Assembly: GCA_963931865.1 (NCBI GenBank)
Contig: OZ007506.1
Span: forward strand, 496,001 to 560,000
Length of the DNA: 64,000 bases
From: Axinella damicornis
Lineage: Eukaryota; Porifera; Demospongiae; Axinellida; Axinellidae
Direction of reading: 5' to 3'
In this document: positions 14,084 through 24,329 of the stretch, one piece after another
Layout of the letters: every line of letters starts with the position of its first letter
How positions within the stretch are numbered: the first letter of the stretch is position 1
The notes under the pieces: model-generated
Database searches by the model: none
Told to the model about the DNA's origin: nothing
What the model saw: the letters and a program-made list of their open reading frames with translations, nothing else
Program-made: the position numbers and the translations under genes

Positions 14084-16839
14084 GCACACACGCGCACGCA
14101 CACACGCGCACGCACACGCGCACGCACACACACACCTCCAGCCCTCTGAGTCGGAGGACTGGCCCCTGGGCAGGCATCCTCTGACGGGGCTGGACGGAGC
14201 CGGAGTGGTGCTGTACATGCTGCGGAGAGAGTTCCACTCCTTCCTTCAGACTGTTGCCACCATCATGCCACGGGTGTGTGGGGTGGAGGGAGGGGGGGGG
14301 GGGGGGGGGGGGGGGGCGATGGTGTACATGGACAGAGGGGTGTTTGTTGGAGGGGGGATGTGGTACTGTGTAGATGTGTCGACTGGTTAGAAAAACAGGT
14401 TTGACAACTTGTGACTAACCTTCCTCCTCCTCCACAGCTGCCAGTGGGCTCAGCTGTCCAGCAGGTGGCCATGCAGTGCTACTGCCTCCACTTCCAGCCA
14501 CAGGACCACTCCTTCCTGCTGCAGAGCAACGTGTTCACCAACATCAGCAAGGCTCTGTCCAGCGTGGAGGATTCCGAGGCATCAGCTGGAGGGGAGAGGA
14601 GGGCAGTCAGGGATAGGGTGAGTGGTGATGGTGTGAGGGGGGAGGAGGGGGAGATGTGTGTGTTGTGTTGTGAGTAGGTGAGCAAGGTGGGTGTAAAGGT
14701 TGTGTGAGTGAATCGTGCGGAATTTGAGCTGTGTGTACTGAGGTTTGTTGTACTAGAATTGTCTCCCATTGCGCGCGCACACACGTACACACACACACAC
14801 ACATGCACACACACACACACACATACACACACACACACATATGCAGGCTGTGGATGTGTTTCTGATGGAGAACATCCTTCCAAAAGGCCGGCTGAAGGTG
14901 TCTTCCAACGATGCCATGAGCAATAGCCTCACTGACGGGTCCACAGAGACCTTCTGGGAGTCCCGGGATGAGCCGAGGGGGAGGCCGCGGCAGCTCACGG
15001 TAACCTTCGAGGAGGAGCAGCGCATCTTTGCTGCCGCTGTGCACATTGACAACCAGAAGGACTCAGGGGTGAGCGCACTGTGGAGTTAGCCTAGTTCCCT
15101 GGATGGGGCCTAGGAACGAGGCTATTGTGGAGTGTGGTGCTGTGCTGTACTGTGCACGTGTTGACTCAGGGGTGAGCGCACTGTGGAGTGTGGTGCTATG
15201 TTGTTCTGTATTGACCGGAGGTATGCTCTTGTGCCAAAATCAGCACATTTTGGAAACCATTTTCTACCAATTATGGCACATTTTGACATGTTAATTTAAG
15301 CCTAAATTGGCAGAAATAGCACTTCTGTTCTATAGAGTGATTGATATTTCTGCCAAAAATGGACCAATGAGCCAAATTTGGTATTGGGAATAGACTTGGA
15401 ACATTACATTAGGTATGGGTATGTGAATGAGATATGAAGCTGGGAATTGTGCCATTGTGGTCAGCATAAAAAGAGCTTTCAAATTATGTCTTTAAAATGA
15501 TTTTTAATCTTGGTCACATTTTTGTCAAAAATCACACTCGACCAAAGGCTATAATCCATGGTTTTTCATGATTTTGGGTCAAAAGTCAACTGTTAGCAAA
15601 ATGGACATCATTTGAAAGCTCCATTCATGCTGATCACAATGGTGCAAATCCCAGCTTCATATCTCATTCCTAGCCCAAGATACCTAGCACATTATTCTGC
15701 ATGTAAGCCTCCTTCCCAGGCATTCTCCATACTGTAAAGAAGTGTAGGCGGCCTGGAATACACTCTGAGGAATGCAACCATCTCCCCCCCCCCCATCTGC
15801 AGCAACGTGTTGAAAGTGTGGCCCTCCTGGTCGGGAGGGATGAAGACTGCCTCAAGGAAGTGGACAAGGTTATAGCTTACTGTGGATGATAGTTAACAAT
15901 CGTAATCTTACCAGTGCATGATATCCTTCCTTCTGCCCTCTCTTCTCCTCTCTTTCTCGACTTCGTCCCTCCCTCACCTCCTCTCTTTCTCTCACCTATC
16001 CCCTTCCCTCTCCTCCCCCACTCCCTCTCCAGGTGAAGCTCTCCATGATGCAGTCGGGATGGCGAATGCTGATGGCGCCCCCTCGGGAGGTCTGCTCCAT
16101 GGTTCGAGTGGAGGTGAAGGGTCTACAGAACAATGTCCGTGTGCGACAGCTACAAGTCCTGGCCCGACCTGTGAGAGGGCTGGACACCACGTTCCCTGCT
16201 CCCATTGCACAGCAGAAGGCCTGTGAGGCCGAGGCCCTCCGTGTGTTCCGACTGCTCACCTCTCAGGTGTGTTTGTAGTAGCTCACATCGTTTCTTCTCT
16301 GAGTGTCTGTATGGTAACGTTTATACTGAGACTGCACATGCACACACACACACACACCACACACCCCACTCACCCCACTCACATCACCCACACACCCACA
16401 CAACCCACGTACACCACCCACACAACCCACACCCACACACACCACCACACACGCACACACTCACCACACACATCCTATACACCACACCCACTTCCCACCC
16501 CACACCCACTTCCCACCCCACACACATCCCCCACCCCTCTCCCACACACCACCCACACCCCACCCACACCCCGCAGGTGTTTGGTGGTCTTCTGATGCTG
16601 CACCCCAGTGAGGATCAGGATGAGCCAGATGCTGGCCCCTCAGGGGAGGGGGAGAAGGAGGAGGAGGTTAGGGAGCACGTGGTTGACATCCTCTTCAGCA
16701 AGAACAAGCTCTCCAGCCTCCAGAAGCAGGTGAGTGAAGTTCACTTGGAAATACTCTTACAATTTCAGCCAGTTTTAGTGTAAGTTATTTTATTTTTTAT
16801 TTCTATGTCCAAAAATTACTAACAGTTCCTACTCCACTC

Positions 16840-16895
<56 letters not shown>

Positions 16896-18045
16896 TGCAT
16901 GCATATCATCCAGTCAGTTCACACAGAAATGGAGCGCATGAAGGAGGAGTGGGAGACGGCTGCCAGCAAGCCCCCTCCCCCCAAGCCCTCTCGGCAGACC
17001 AGCGCAGAGCCAGCGGTCGCAGAGGCTGTCGGGAAGAGCTCAGACACGTACTGCTACGAGCTGCTCTCCATGCTGATTGGTTTGAGCCAGTCAGACGTTG
17101 GGTGTGGCTTCCTCTCAGAGCAGGAGAAGCTTGTGCAGGACCTGTTCACCATGCTGCACACTGCCTCCACGAGGATACAGCTGCAGGTATGGGTGGGTGG
17201 GTGTGGTGGTGGGGGGGGGGGGGGGGGGGGGGGGGTGAGGGGAGATGGTCACACACTAGGCTGTCTATTCTACCATCATAATCGGGAAGAACAACCATAA
17301 ACCTCCCCTCCCTTCCCTCCCCTCTCTTCCTAGATCTGTTCCATCCTCCGTCGCATCCTTCCGGTGATCGGTGCCAAGAACCTCGCCCCAATGCTCAACA
17401 TCCGAATCCTACCTCCCCTTGGCTACAGTGCCATTGCTGAGGCTGTCAACTCTGCTGCCACCATCAACCAGATTGGGATCCTGGACTGTCTGCTCTCTAT
17501 CGTGGCCAAAGCCCTCTCTGTCCAGGTAAGGAGCCAGTCTACCCCACACTCAATGCAATGGTGTCGATATTTGGATATGGTTAACACTACCTTCATTTTG
17601 AAGTGCTGATAGTAGCCCCACTCATGTCGCAAAATAGCCCAACAAAAGATGTTTGTGAATCCCCTACCCCGTCTCTTCCTCAACCCTGTCTCCTTTCTCC
17701 TCCTCCCCCTCCTTCCTGTCTCTTCCTCCCTCCTTCCTGTTCCCTCCCCCTTCTCCCCGTCCCCTCCCCTCCTCCCTGTCTCCTCCCCCTCCCTCCTATC
17801 TCCTCCCCCTCCTTCCTGTCCCCTCCTCCTCTCCTCTCCCTTCCTCCCTGTCTCCTCTCTCCTCCTCCCACTCCCTCTGTCTGACCAGGTAAGGGCGAAG
17901 GGTCGCTCCACCAACATCCTACAGCTGCTCACTGGAGACAGTGGTATATCTGCCCTCACCCTGGCCTGCCTCGTCAACCCAAAGCCTGTCCCGGGGGAGA
18001 CCACTGCCCGAGCCCAACGCTGGTACCTCAAGGGAACCGTACCAC

Positions 18046-18094
<49 letters not shown>

Positions 18095-20961
18095 TGTGTG
18101 TGTATGTGTGTGTGTGTGTGATACATGCCCGCTCCCCTCCCTGCAGGAGGTAGCCAGAGAGGTTGTTAAGCTGCTCAAAGACATGATAAAGGGGTCACTG
18201 GGAGCACAGTGGGAGGGATATGCCAAGTCAGCGATCGGGCAAGCGATCCTGCACCTGACGAAGGTCCCTGAGGAGGCTCGAGTGCCCATACCAGGGATGT
18301 ACTCACAGACGGTAAGCTGTGGAAGGGATTGGGTGGGAGGGGCAATGTATTGCAACTTTTACCCCCTCCTTCCTCCCTCCCCCCTCCGTCCCTCCCTCCC
18401 TCCCTCCCTTCCTCCCTCCCTTCCTTAGCTGTGGTTGTGTCTTGCTGCTCTTTGCGTCATCGATGAGGAGCATGCTGAAGCCCTCTCCTCTGGGCAGTGG
18501 CTGGGACAGGACGGGAAACCAAAGGCCAAGGTGCACATTATCCCATCCCAATGATTTCAATCGCCAAATTTAGTTCCCAAAAGCTTACTGATCCATTGAT
18601 CTGTTTGTCTTTCTGTGTATGGTTTGCATTATAGGAACTGTTTGATCCCCCTGTTTTTCTTCCTCACCCCGTTCCTCCCACCTCCCACCCCCCACTCTTC
18701 CTTCCTCCCATTCCTTCCTCCTCCCACCCCCCACTCTTCCTTCCTCCCACCTCCCACCCCCCACTCTTCCCTCCTCCCATTCCTCCCACCTCCCACCCCC
18801 CACTCTTCCCTCCTCCCATTCCCACCCCCCACTCTTCCCACCCCCCACTCTTCCCTCCTCCCACCCCCCACTCTTCCCACCCCCCACTCTTCCCTCCTCC
18901 CACCCCCCACTCCTCCCACCTCCCCCACTCTTCCCTCCTCCCATTCCTTCCTCCCGTTCCCCAGCCGCTGTGTGACAACCATGATGACGGTGAGACGCAG
19001 GCGCTGATCCTGTGTGACAAGTGTGGGAACCTGTGTGGCGAGTGTGACCGCGTGCTGCACTACCGCAGGAACACCAGAGACCACCAGAGACAGGTGTGTT
19101 GTGTCGGGGACTGACATTATGTATGTGGAATGGGAGTGGGTATGCATCTGCCAGAGCTCTTGGTCTGCTGCAGCCTTGATACGTCAAAGGAGGGCAGTCC
19201 CTGCTCATTAGTGGTGCATGAAGTTGGTATGTTAGCTGAGTGCTTTGATCATGTGGTGTGGTGCTGTCATCATGTGATAGGGATGACTTGATCACGTGAC
19301 AGGATACTGTGCTCACATGACAGGGTACTGTGCTCACGTGACAGGATACTGTGATCATGTGACAGGGTATACCAGTGTTCTCGCTAAAGCGCGGAACCGC
19401 GGCGCCCCGCCACGCTTAGTACTCCAGTGCGGCCGTCTATTATTCATGCGCACGGCGCGCGCATATGAATAGATTTACTCGATCGAGGCGCCACGTGTTC
19501 ACGATCGAGACGGCTAAAGCAAAGGCATCACTCGGAGTCGTTGAGCTCTGATGGCTTTGTAACACGAAGCAAGCACAAGATCGGTTATGACGCGTCTTGG
19601 AAGACGGATTATCAGTGGTACATTCCAGTGTACGACAGTTTTGCGTCTACCATTGTCGGTCTGTTGTTCTCCGTTTGCAAGCAACACGGCACAAAGCAGA
19701 GAAACAGCGCAGGGACATGGACAGACAAACCGTACACCTTGTTCCCCCCTGCCCTATGTAAAAATCCTGGCGAGAACACTGGGGTACTGTGATCACGCCC
19801 CCCTCCCCTCTTACCTGTACAGGTGTTCAAGGAGGAGGAGGAGGCAGTGAAGGTGGAGCTGCATGAGGGGTGTGGTCGGATCAAGCTCTACTGGACCATG
19901 GCCCTCGCTGACTACCGCACACTCAAGGGCATGATCGAGTTCAGAGAGACTGGAAGTAGTGAGTGGCCTTCCCAGCATAGTACAATGTAGGCTCATCACA
20001 GAATGGTTAGGACAAGCTCAGGCCCTGAGCAAGCCTGCTTAACCTGGTGCCAACCGATATGTGGGGCTTGCTTTGGCTCGGGCCAGGCAGCCTGTGATCT
20101 ACTTCGCATTGTACTATGTTAGGATGAATTCATAGATGTGGACTCACGCATACACACACACACACATACACATGCACACAGGTGGCGGAAAGGGTTCCTG
20201 TCGTTTTTGTGGTACCACCAGCAACACAGGGCTCCTGGCCATTGGCAACGTGTGTGTGGACCCCGAGTGTCAGGAGCGGGCAGGGATGGTGTGCGACAAG
20301 ACCCTCTCCTGTGGTCACACCTGCTGTGGGGTGAAGGAGGAGGAGAAGTGCTTGCCCTGCCTCAACGGCTGCTCCAGCGGGGACCCTAAACTCAAGCAGG
20401 ACGCAGACGACATGTGCATGATCTGCTACACTGAGGGACTCTCCTGCGCACCATGTATCCAGGTGTGGGACTGCGCACCATGTATCCAGGGGGTCCGAGG
20501 GGTCTGGGGGGGTTGGGGGTCGGTATATGAGGGAATCTCCTGCGCACCATGTTTCCAGGTGGGGTCGGGGTGTCAGTACATGTAGCCTCTAACCCAGGCG
20601 CGGAGGAGGGGCTACAGTACATGTTGCCCAGGTTACCACTGAATGAATAACGAACCAATTTATTTTGTAGGCTTCCCCCTTGATTCTTTCCTCCCACCTC
20701 CTCTCCCCTCTGCCTCCCTCCTCACCCCTCCTCTCCCCTCTGCCTCCCTCTGCCTCCCCCCTCCTCTCTTGCTGTGTAGCTGGAGTGCGGCCATGTGTTC
20801 CACTATCACTGCTGCCGGAATGCACTGACTAAACGCTGGTCTGGTCCAAGGATCACATTCCGGTTCATGTTCTGCTCCATCTGTGAGGTAGGAGGATCAT
20901 GGCCACCTTTTCTTGTCTGAACTGCACAGCGCAGCTTTTCATCACACACACACGCACACAC

Positions 20962-21025
<64 letters not shown>

Positions 21026-22114
21026 ACACACACACACTCGCAGAACACGCCAATTGCCCACTCCAAGCTCTCTGACGTGCTGGACCCAGTGGTGGAGCTC
21101 TTTGAGGACGTGAAGCGCAAGTGCCTCATGCGCCTGGAGTATGAGAACCAGATGAAGTGTGAGGCCATCACTTCCCCCTCCTCCAAGTTCTATCAGAAAC
21201 CGTTTGACTATGCCATGTGGAAGTATGCCTACTATGTCTGCTACAAGTGTAAGAAGGTAAGGTGATGTAATGATGATGTAATGTGTGATGTAATGGTGAC
21301 ATAGTAGACAGTGTGTTCACAAGCATATACACACGCACACATATGCCATACACGCACACGCCACACACACACGCCACACACACACACACACACATACACG
21401 CCACACACACACCACACACACACCACACACACATACACGCCACACACACACCACACGCACCACACACTACACATATGCAGGCATACTATGGTGGAGAGGC
21501 ACGCTGTGCCGAGCAGGCTTCTGCCAGTGATGACTATGATCCTACAGAGCTGGTCTGCCCTGCGTGTGCCAATGTCGGTGGAACAATGCAGGTTGGTACG
21601 AGGGGGGACCACTGGGAACTCTGACCTGGATAGCCACTTGTTGAGGCATCTGCTGTCTCAGAGCTTTGTTAAGGGGGTTGTCGGGGGTGGGGCATAGATT
21701 CGCCGGACACACGCAAGTGGAAACACTTCATCAAGGAGCTGCAACTCCTTGTGCTTGATGTACCTCTGCGGATTATCGAGTGCAACATTGACTTGTGGTA
21801 GCATCTTTTTGTATTTCTTCATCCTTTCTCAGGTGTGCCCGAAGCATGGCACTGACTTCCTGGAGTACAAGTGTCGCTACTGCTGCTCCGTGGCCATCTA
21901 CTTCTGCTTCGGCACCACCCACTTCTGCACCCCTTGCCATGACGACTTCCAGCGGCTGACTGGCATGGCCAAGTCCGAGCTCCCCCAGTGCCCAGTGGGG
22001 CCTTGTGCTCGTCCCCTTGAGGGGACCGAGTGCCCGCTGCATGTCAAACACCCCCCAACTGGAGAGGAGTTTGCTCTGGGATGCGGCGTCTGTAGAAATG
22101 CTCAAACCTTCTGA
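127..22114 (+). CDS. MYCBP2: MYCBP2 (PHR1/highwire/RPM-1) E3 ubiquitin ligase, 3' part, 46 exons
   Basis: Giant RING-relay ubiquitin ligase; in known animals it controls synapse and axon development and acts on DLK-type kinases. The 5' part (RCC1-like region) lies outside the window. Exons read from reading frame plus GT-AG sites: 127-330, 743-870, 946-1181, 1286-1445, 1531-1944, 2187-2307, 2434-2501, 2666-2773, 2915-3214, 3429-3530, 3653-3825, 3901-4111, 4312-4497, 4562-4802, 5090-5208, 5535-5625, 6149-6225, 6928-7097, 7200-7344, 7516-7686, 8278-8333, 9135-9250, 9706-9890, 10013-10066, 10208-10339, 10693-10893, 11029-13662, 13756-13914, 14142-14273, 14438-14617, 14847-15068, 15803-15868, 16033-16266, 16576-16729, 16893-17186, 17334-17525, 17889-18047, 18147-18311, 18429-18530, 18965-19093, 19823-19958, 20182-20462, 20780-20887, 21044-21256, 21481-21591, 21833-22114. 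Domain order PHR-PHR-filamin-SH3-like-zinc knuckle-DOC-RING-TC is unique to this family. The C-terminus ([16 protein letters not shown]) is nearly invariant in animals. Individual small exons are less certain than the whole. Confidence 0.96.
743..1445 (+). other. MYCBP2: PHR domain 1 of MYCBP2
   Basis: Three exons encode the first PHR beta-sandwich. Visible hallmarks are [16 protein letters not shown], then [16 protein letters not shown], then VMFDKPVLL with the WYVAY strand, and [12 protein letters not shown] near the end. These are the same landmarks as in vertebrate MYCBP2. Splicing across 330/743 (phase 1) and 1181/1286 (phase 2) rebuilds continuous motifs, which supports those introns. 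Confidence 0.93.
3029..3825 (+). other. MYCBP2: PHR domain 2 of MYCBP2
   Basis: The end of one exon and two further exons encode a second PHR domain. It opens with [14 protein letters not shown] and continues with [20 protein letters not shown], a serine-rich turn, [20 protein letters not shown] and a [13 protein letters not shown] terminal strand. The spacing of these strands matches PHR1 in the same gene. Confidence 0.88.
5918..6038. mobile_element. 121-bp palindromic MITE with perfect 9-bp target duplication
   Basis: Terminal inverted repeats TAGTCTCGTTCCCAGACC at the left and its complement at the right (GGTCTGGGACCGAGACTA, one mismatch) enclose an imperfect palindrome. GTGCTGACC lies directly on both sides (5909-5917 and 6039-6047). 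The element sits in a MYCBP2 intron inside a CCTCCC-rich tandem repeat, which could by chance supply the flanking match. The 33028-33073 copy shows the same 9-bp behaviour in unrelated DNA. Confidence 0.85.
6423..6858. mobile_element. MITE with about 170-bp inverted arms in MYCBP2 intron
   Basis: Arms starting TTAAGGTTACGGGATA and ending in its complement contain matching runs (for example CTCGAGTACGAAGAGCGTGA against TCACGCTCTTCGTACTCGAG). They surround a short centre near 6600-6680. There is no coding capacity; it is a non-autonomous hairpin-type transposon. Confidence 0.85.
7792..8216. mobile_element. GC-rich MITE with about 9-bp target duplication
   Basis: Arms beginning AGTCTAGCCGCTAGCCCC and ending GGGGCTAGTGGCTAGACT continue inward as inverted copies for roughly 100 bp (through TCTAGCAAACATTGCACTTG and its complement). 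CACTAGTCC occurs on both sides, which fits a target-site duplication of 8-9 bp. It lies in a MYCBP2 intron and has no ORF. Confidence 0.85.
8419..8870. repeat. 23-bp minisatellite, about 19-20 copies
   Basis: Near-perfect head-to-tail copies of CATCAGTACCGCAGTGACTC plus three bases; variation falls mainly at one position (CACG/CACC/CACT). There are no spacers, so it is not CRISPR-like. It lies in a MYCBP2 intron; high copy identity suggests recent or homogenised expansion. Confidence 0.95.
10013..11100 (+). other. MYCBP2: SH3-like repeat region of MYCBP2
   Basis: Two related segments read [17 protein letters not shown] and [17 protein letters not shown]. Before the second comes [20 protein letters not shown], the pattern of bacterial-type SH3 folds. 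The introns fall at the same place in each repeat, just before the I/VENDxG strand, so the repeats probably arose by exon duplication. Confidence 0.7.
10557..10727 (+). repeat. 57-bp triplication spanning a MYCBP2 splice acceptor
   Basis: A 57-bp unit (copies from 10557, 10614 and 10671) contains the 3' splice site and the first codons of the exon that starts at 10693. Each copy has the CACAG followed by CCCCCGGTAGAACTCACC. The unit is 19 codons long and open in the exon frame, so the two upstream acceptors would add 19 or 38 residues without a stop. Confidence 0.9.
11029..13662 (+). other. MYCBP2: Large MYCBP2 exon: K/E-rich linker plus conserved zinc-knuckle
   Basis: This 2.6-kb exon begins inside the SH3-like region. 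From about 11370 to 12470 it encodes a lysine/glutamate-rich linker of imperfect KEKE and EGE repeats, probably disordered or a charged single helix. The following sequence is conserved: [19 protein letters not shown] with several later Cys and His residues (12781-12990), a known MYCBP2 zinc-binding segment. The end (FAMEV at 13650-13662) leads into the armadillo-like C-terminal half. The charged linker looks expanded relative to vertebrate proteins; this is a judgement by eye. Confidence 0.85.
14006..14135. repeat. Long (CA)n/(CACG)n microsatellite at a splice acceptor
   Basis: A dinucleotide run of more than 70 bp grading into CACGCA repeats ends at the acceptor before the exon at 14142. 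Similar CA runs precede exons at 14847 (14780-14840), 16576 (16340-16570), 16893, 20182, 21044 (20945-21033) and 21481 (21330-21470). A GT run starts at the donor at 18048. Confidence 0.95.
14847..16729 (+). other. MYCBP2: DOC/APC10-like domain of MYCBP2
   Basis: The run [17 protein letters not shown] marks the start of the DOC galactose-binding fold. It continues across exons with VALLVGR and [22 protein letters not shown] domains otherwise occur in APC10 and some cullin ligases and help position substrates. The intron at 15069-15802 contains a duplicated donor and an inverted-repeat element. Confidence 0.88.
15405..15690. mobile_element. AT-rich inverted-repeat element in MYCBP2 intron
   Basis: The segment GAGATATGAAGCTGGGA with its continuation through GTGGTCAGCAT and AGCTTTCAAAT (15429-15485) is repeated in inverse orientation at 15601-15665. 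The two arms flank a short centre with no ORF. Termini are not sharp enough to define a target duplication. Confidence 0.75.
19265..19372. repeat. Tandem repeat of about 27 bp with TCACGTGA/TCATGTGA cores
   Basis: Four imperfect copies of a unit containing GATACTGTG(A/C)TCA(C/T)GTGACAG lie directly upstream of the TIR element at 19373. Each copy holds an E-box-like CACGTG or CATGTG core. Confidence 0.75.
19373..19781. mobile_element. Non-autonomous TIR element (CAGTGTTCTCGC termini)
   Basis: The 12-bp termini CAGTGTTCTCGC and GCGAGAACACTG are perfect complements about 410 bp apart in a MYCBP2 intron. A degenerate GGGTA occurs at both flanks. CA...TG ends suggest a hAT-type family. The small ORFs inside show no recognised transposase motif. 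Confidence 0.75.
20404..22114 (+). other. MYCBP2: RING and tandem-cysteine catalytic end of MYCBP2
   Basis: The RING begins with [14 protein letters not shown] in the exon ending at 20462. It continues in the next exon with [20 protein letters not shown] and ends with FCSICE. The tandem-cysteine region follows: [33 protein letters not shown], then CHDDFQ. In the mammalian enzyme this region carries the relay cysteines that pass ubiquitin to threonine. All Cys/His ligands I can see are kept, so the enzyme looks catalytically intact. Confidence 0.93.
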
Positions 22115-23320
22115 TCTTGTGGTGATATGAACTGCTAATGGTAGCTGACTGAAGACTTTAGAATTTATCATTTGATAGGTGCTGTATTAGGCTTAATTAC
22201 TGTAGAAAATTATAGAATTGGTGAGGCATAGTCTGATTAAATTGAACTGGTGGTGCTCATCACACCAACAGCAGTCTAGTAGTGAGTCTAGTGCTAGTAG
22301 TGAGTGTACCATTAATTTGCATAAGACATGGCTAAGAAAGAAACATGTTCCCATTCACCAAAAACTATAGCAATTGGAGCTGTTGCTATCAGTCAGGTAG
22401 CCCAAATATGACGTTCATTGGTGATACCAATGTTTATGGCAATGAAGATTCCTTGGCCTATTCCTAGTTACATGGTGCACATTTTTGCCACTTCCCAATA
22501 GTTTGAATTCAGAAATCAACTGTAAGAGTATAGGTTATCTGAATTTCATATTTGGGCTATCTGACTGATATATAGCAACAGCCCCAGTTCCATTTGATTA
22601 GTTTTTGGACATGAGGTAGCTAAGATACAAGTATGCAGTATAGTGGACCTGGCATACGGCAGTGCTGCGCATGTATAGGCCTTGGCATATAATAGCTCCA
22701 TTGTAATGCTTTGCAGCACTGCTCATTAAGATTTTAAGAGGAAAATGCTCATGAAGATGCTCATTCCTTTGCAAAATGACTTGCCCATGCACTGAGTAGC
22801 TGAGCCAGGTCATTTTGGGCGGAAGTCGGACTAGCCTCTTTCCCAGGTGCCCAAAAGGTGGAGAGGAGTGCCTGGTATCCACTTTCTCCATACATTTCAT
22901 CGAGATATGTACGTATGTCAGCTGAAATAACATGGACAAATATTAATTTTGTACCCAAGCCCTCACCAAGTCTGTCAGGTATAATTATACGTAACATGTG
23001 ATTGGAAATGATAAAAAAATGCCCAAATAATGCTCAATGTTCACAACTATGCATAATGCTTGTTTTAGTGCTAGCCTTACATGCCAAGGCCTATAGCTGC
23101 ATGACTGATGCATGGTCCAGCATCCATTGATAACAGAATCTGATGCATGTAAACAGGTTGCATCTCTATATAATATCATACCATGTTCCATCACATAATA
23201 GCTACTGAGTCATATGACTACATTTACTTACGGCATTTCTGTATTATATTTTATGTCGTTTGAACGTAGTAAATTAGACGGAAAATAACCTCTCATTAGT
23301 GCATGAGCATGCGCACATAT
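22115..23320. other. Intergenic DNA after MYCBP2 with one inverted-repeat element
   Basis: No convincing gene. An inverted-repeat element spans about 22350-22617: GTTGCTATCAGTCAGGTAG and CAAATATGA at the left return as complements at 22546-22583, with outer CCAAAAACTA arms. I see no clear polyadenylation signal just past the MYCBP2 stop. Confidence 0.6.
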
Positions 23321-23336
23321 ATTGGGGTGTGGCGGG

Positions 23337-23350
23337 AAAGTTGGGTATAT
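23337..23350 (+). promoter_or_regulatory. TATA-like box without an assigned gene
   Basis: GGGTATATAAAGCAGG follows a GC-containing stretch and precedes a polyC run (23427-23455) and a 98-codon ORF (23514-23810) that has no known motif. It could be a real promoter, perhaps of a non-coding or transposon transcript; sequence alone does not decide. Confidence 0.3.
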
Positions 23351-23577
23351 AAAGCAGGTATGATGTAGGTAAGCATCTCTCTCGGCATAATCTGTCACGG
23401 CAAAGCAGCCACGTAGGTGATTGCCGCCCCCCCCCCCCCCCCCCCCCCCCCCCCAGTATGATCGTGTGTCACTTGTGCTTCTTTAGTCTTTTTACCCAGA
23501 GGTATTAGAGGCTATGCTGAGGCACAACAAGCTTGCAGCCAGTTCCACACACGGGTGGAAAGGACAGAGGGTGGAGA

Positions 23578-23722
23578 CCATTCTGAAGACATGGAACAGT
23601 TATGGACCAATTCGCAATGGACACATTCTGATGACATGGAACAGTTATGGATCAATTCAAAGGACAGTGTCACAGTGGGACTATTCTGACGAAAAGGAAC
23701 AATTATGGACCAATTCACTGTA
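23578..23722. repeat. Tandem repeat of about 55-60 bp, three copies
   Basis: Three diverged copies share (GACATGGAA)CAGTTATGGA(C/T)CAATTC. The copies lie within small open frames on both strands, but no protein family is recognisable. Confidence 0.7.
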
Positions 23723-24224
23723 TTTGGCTATGTTTCATAGCTTAGTGGCAGGGATGTCATTTTGTAATTTTGGTTGGGTTTTTTCCCTCGCACAGATTTT
23801 TCCCATATGAGATAGGTTTTTTGTCTGTGTGCAGGGTTTTTTCCCCTGGGTATCCTGGCCACATACCCTAAATAAAGGCCCACTGGTCACTTGCGTGACT
23901 GTTTTGGCTCATCCCTGCCTGTTGTTGTATTGTGGTTGTGTTACTGTACTGGGCCGGCACACATTAATGCTTTGCCATCCGTGCAGCTATGCCACGGGTA
24001 ACCCCAATTCTGTTGTGTGATGCATGGCTTGTGAGTGTTGGTAGGGTGCATGCAGGGCTTTGATGAGAGTGTTGTTTTTCTTGATAAGAAAAAAGAACAA
24101 GCCATTTTTTTTTTTTAATCTGGAAAAAGAAGTGAAAAAAAGAAAAAACAAGGAAAAAACTAGCAACCACCCATCCCTCAGCAGATCTGTGACAGGTCAG
24201 ATGCAATGAAGTATGCTGCCTCAG

Positions 24225-24322
24225 GATCGTTGGATGGGCATGACAGGAGGCCAACCTGCTTTGCCCAGAACATCCTCTAGCTTCGGTGATCGGACGGCAA
24301 CCCGGCGTACTTGTTACTAGGC
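24225..24322 (-). repeat. Degenerate 5S-rRNA-like fragment
   Basis: Read on the minus strand the segment contains CCGTCCGATCACCGAAGCTA, which closely matches the conserved 5' half of animal 5S rRNA. Further on, GGTTGG and CATCCAA pieces resemble the later 5S region only loosely. It is too altered to be a working 5S gene. A 5S-derived SINE remnant or a pseudogene is more likely. Confidence 0.4.
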
Positions 24323-24329
24323 CGGGAGT

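Noticed and set aside
17423..18355. 310-codon minus-strand ORF
   Set aside because: It crosses two MYCBP2 exons and CT/GT-rich intron in antisense; no motif, and the plus-strand exons are well supported.
18585..19358. 257-codon minus-strand ORF rich in G, W, E and R
   Set aside because: It is an antisense reading of an imperfect CTCCCACC-type tandem repeat in a MYCBP2 intron plus the downstream exon; composition and context are non-coding.
13952..21624. Several ORFs rich in HTHTHT or CVCVCV
   Set aside because: They are translations of (CA)n/(GT)n microsatellites in MYCBP2 introns.
24225..24322. Functional 5S rRNA gene
   Set aside because: Only the first third matches well; the later domains and the T-rich terminator are missing, so it is kept only as a degenerate fragment.
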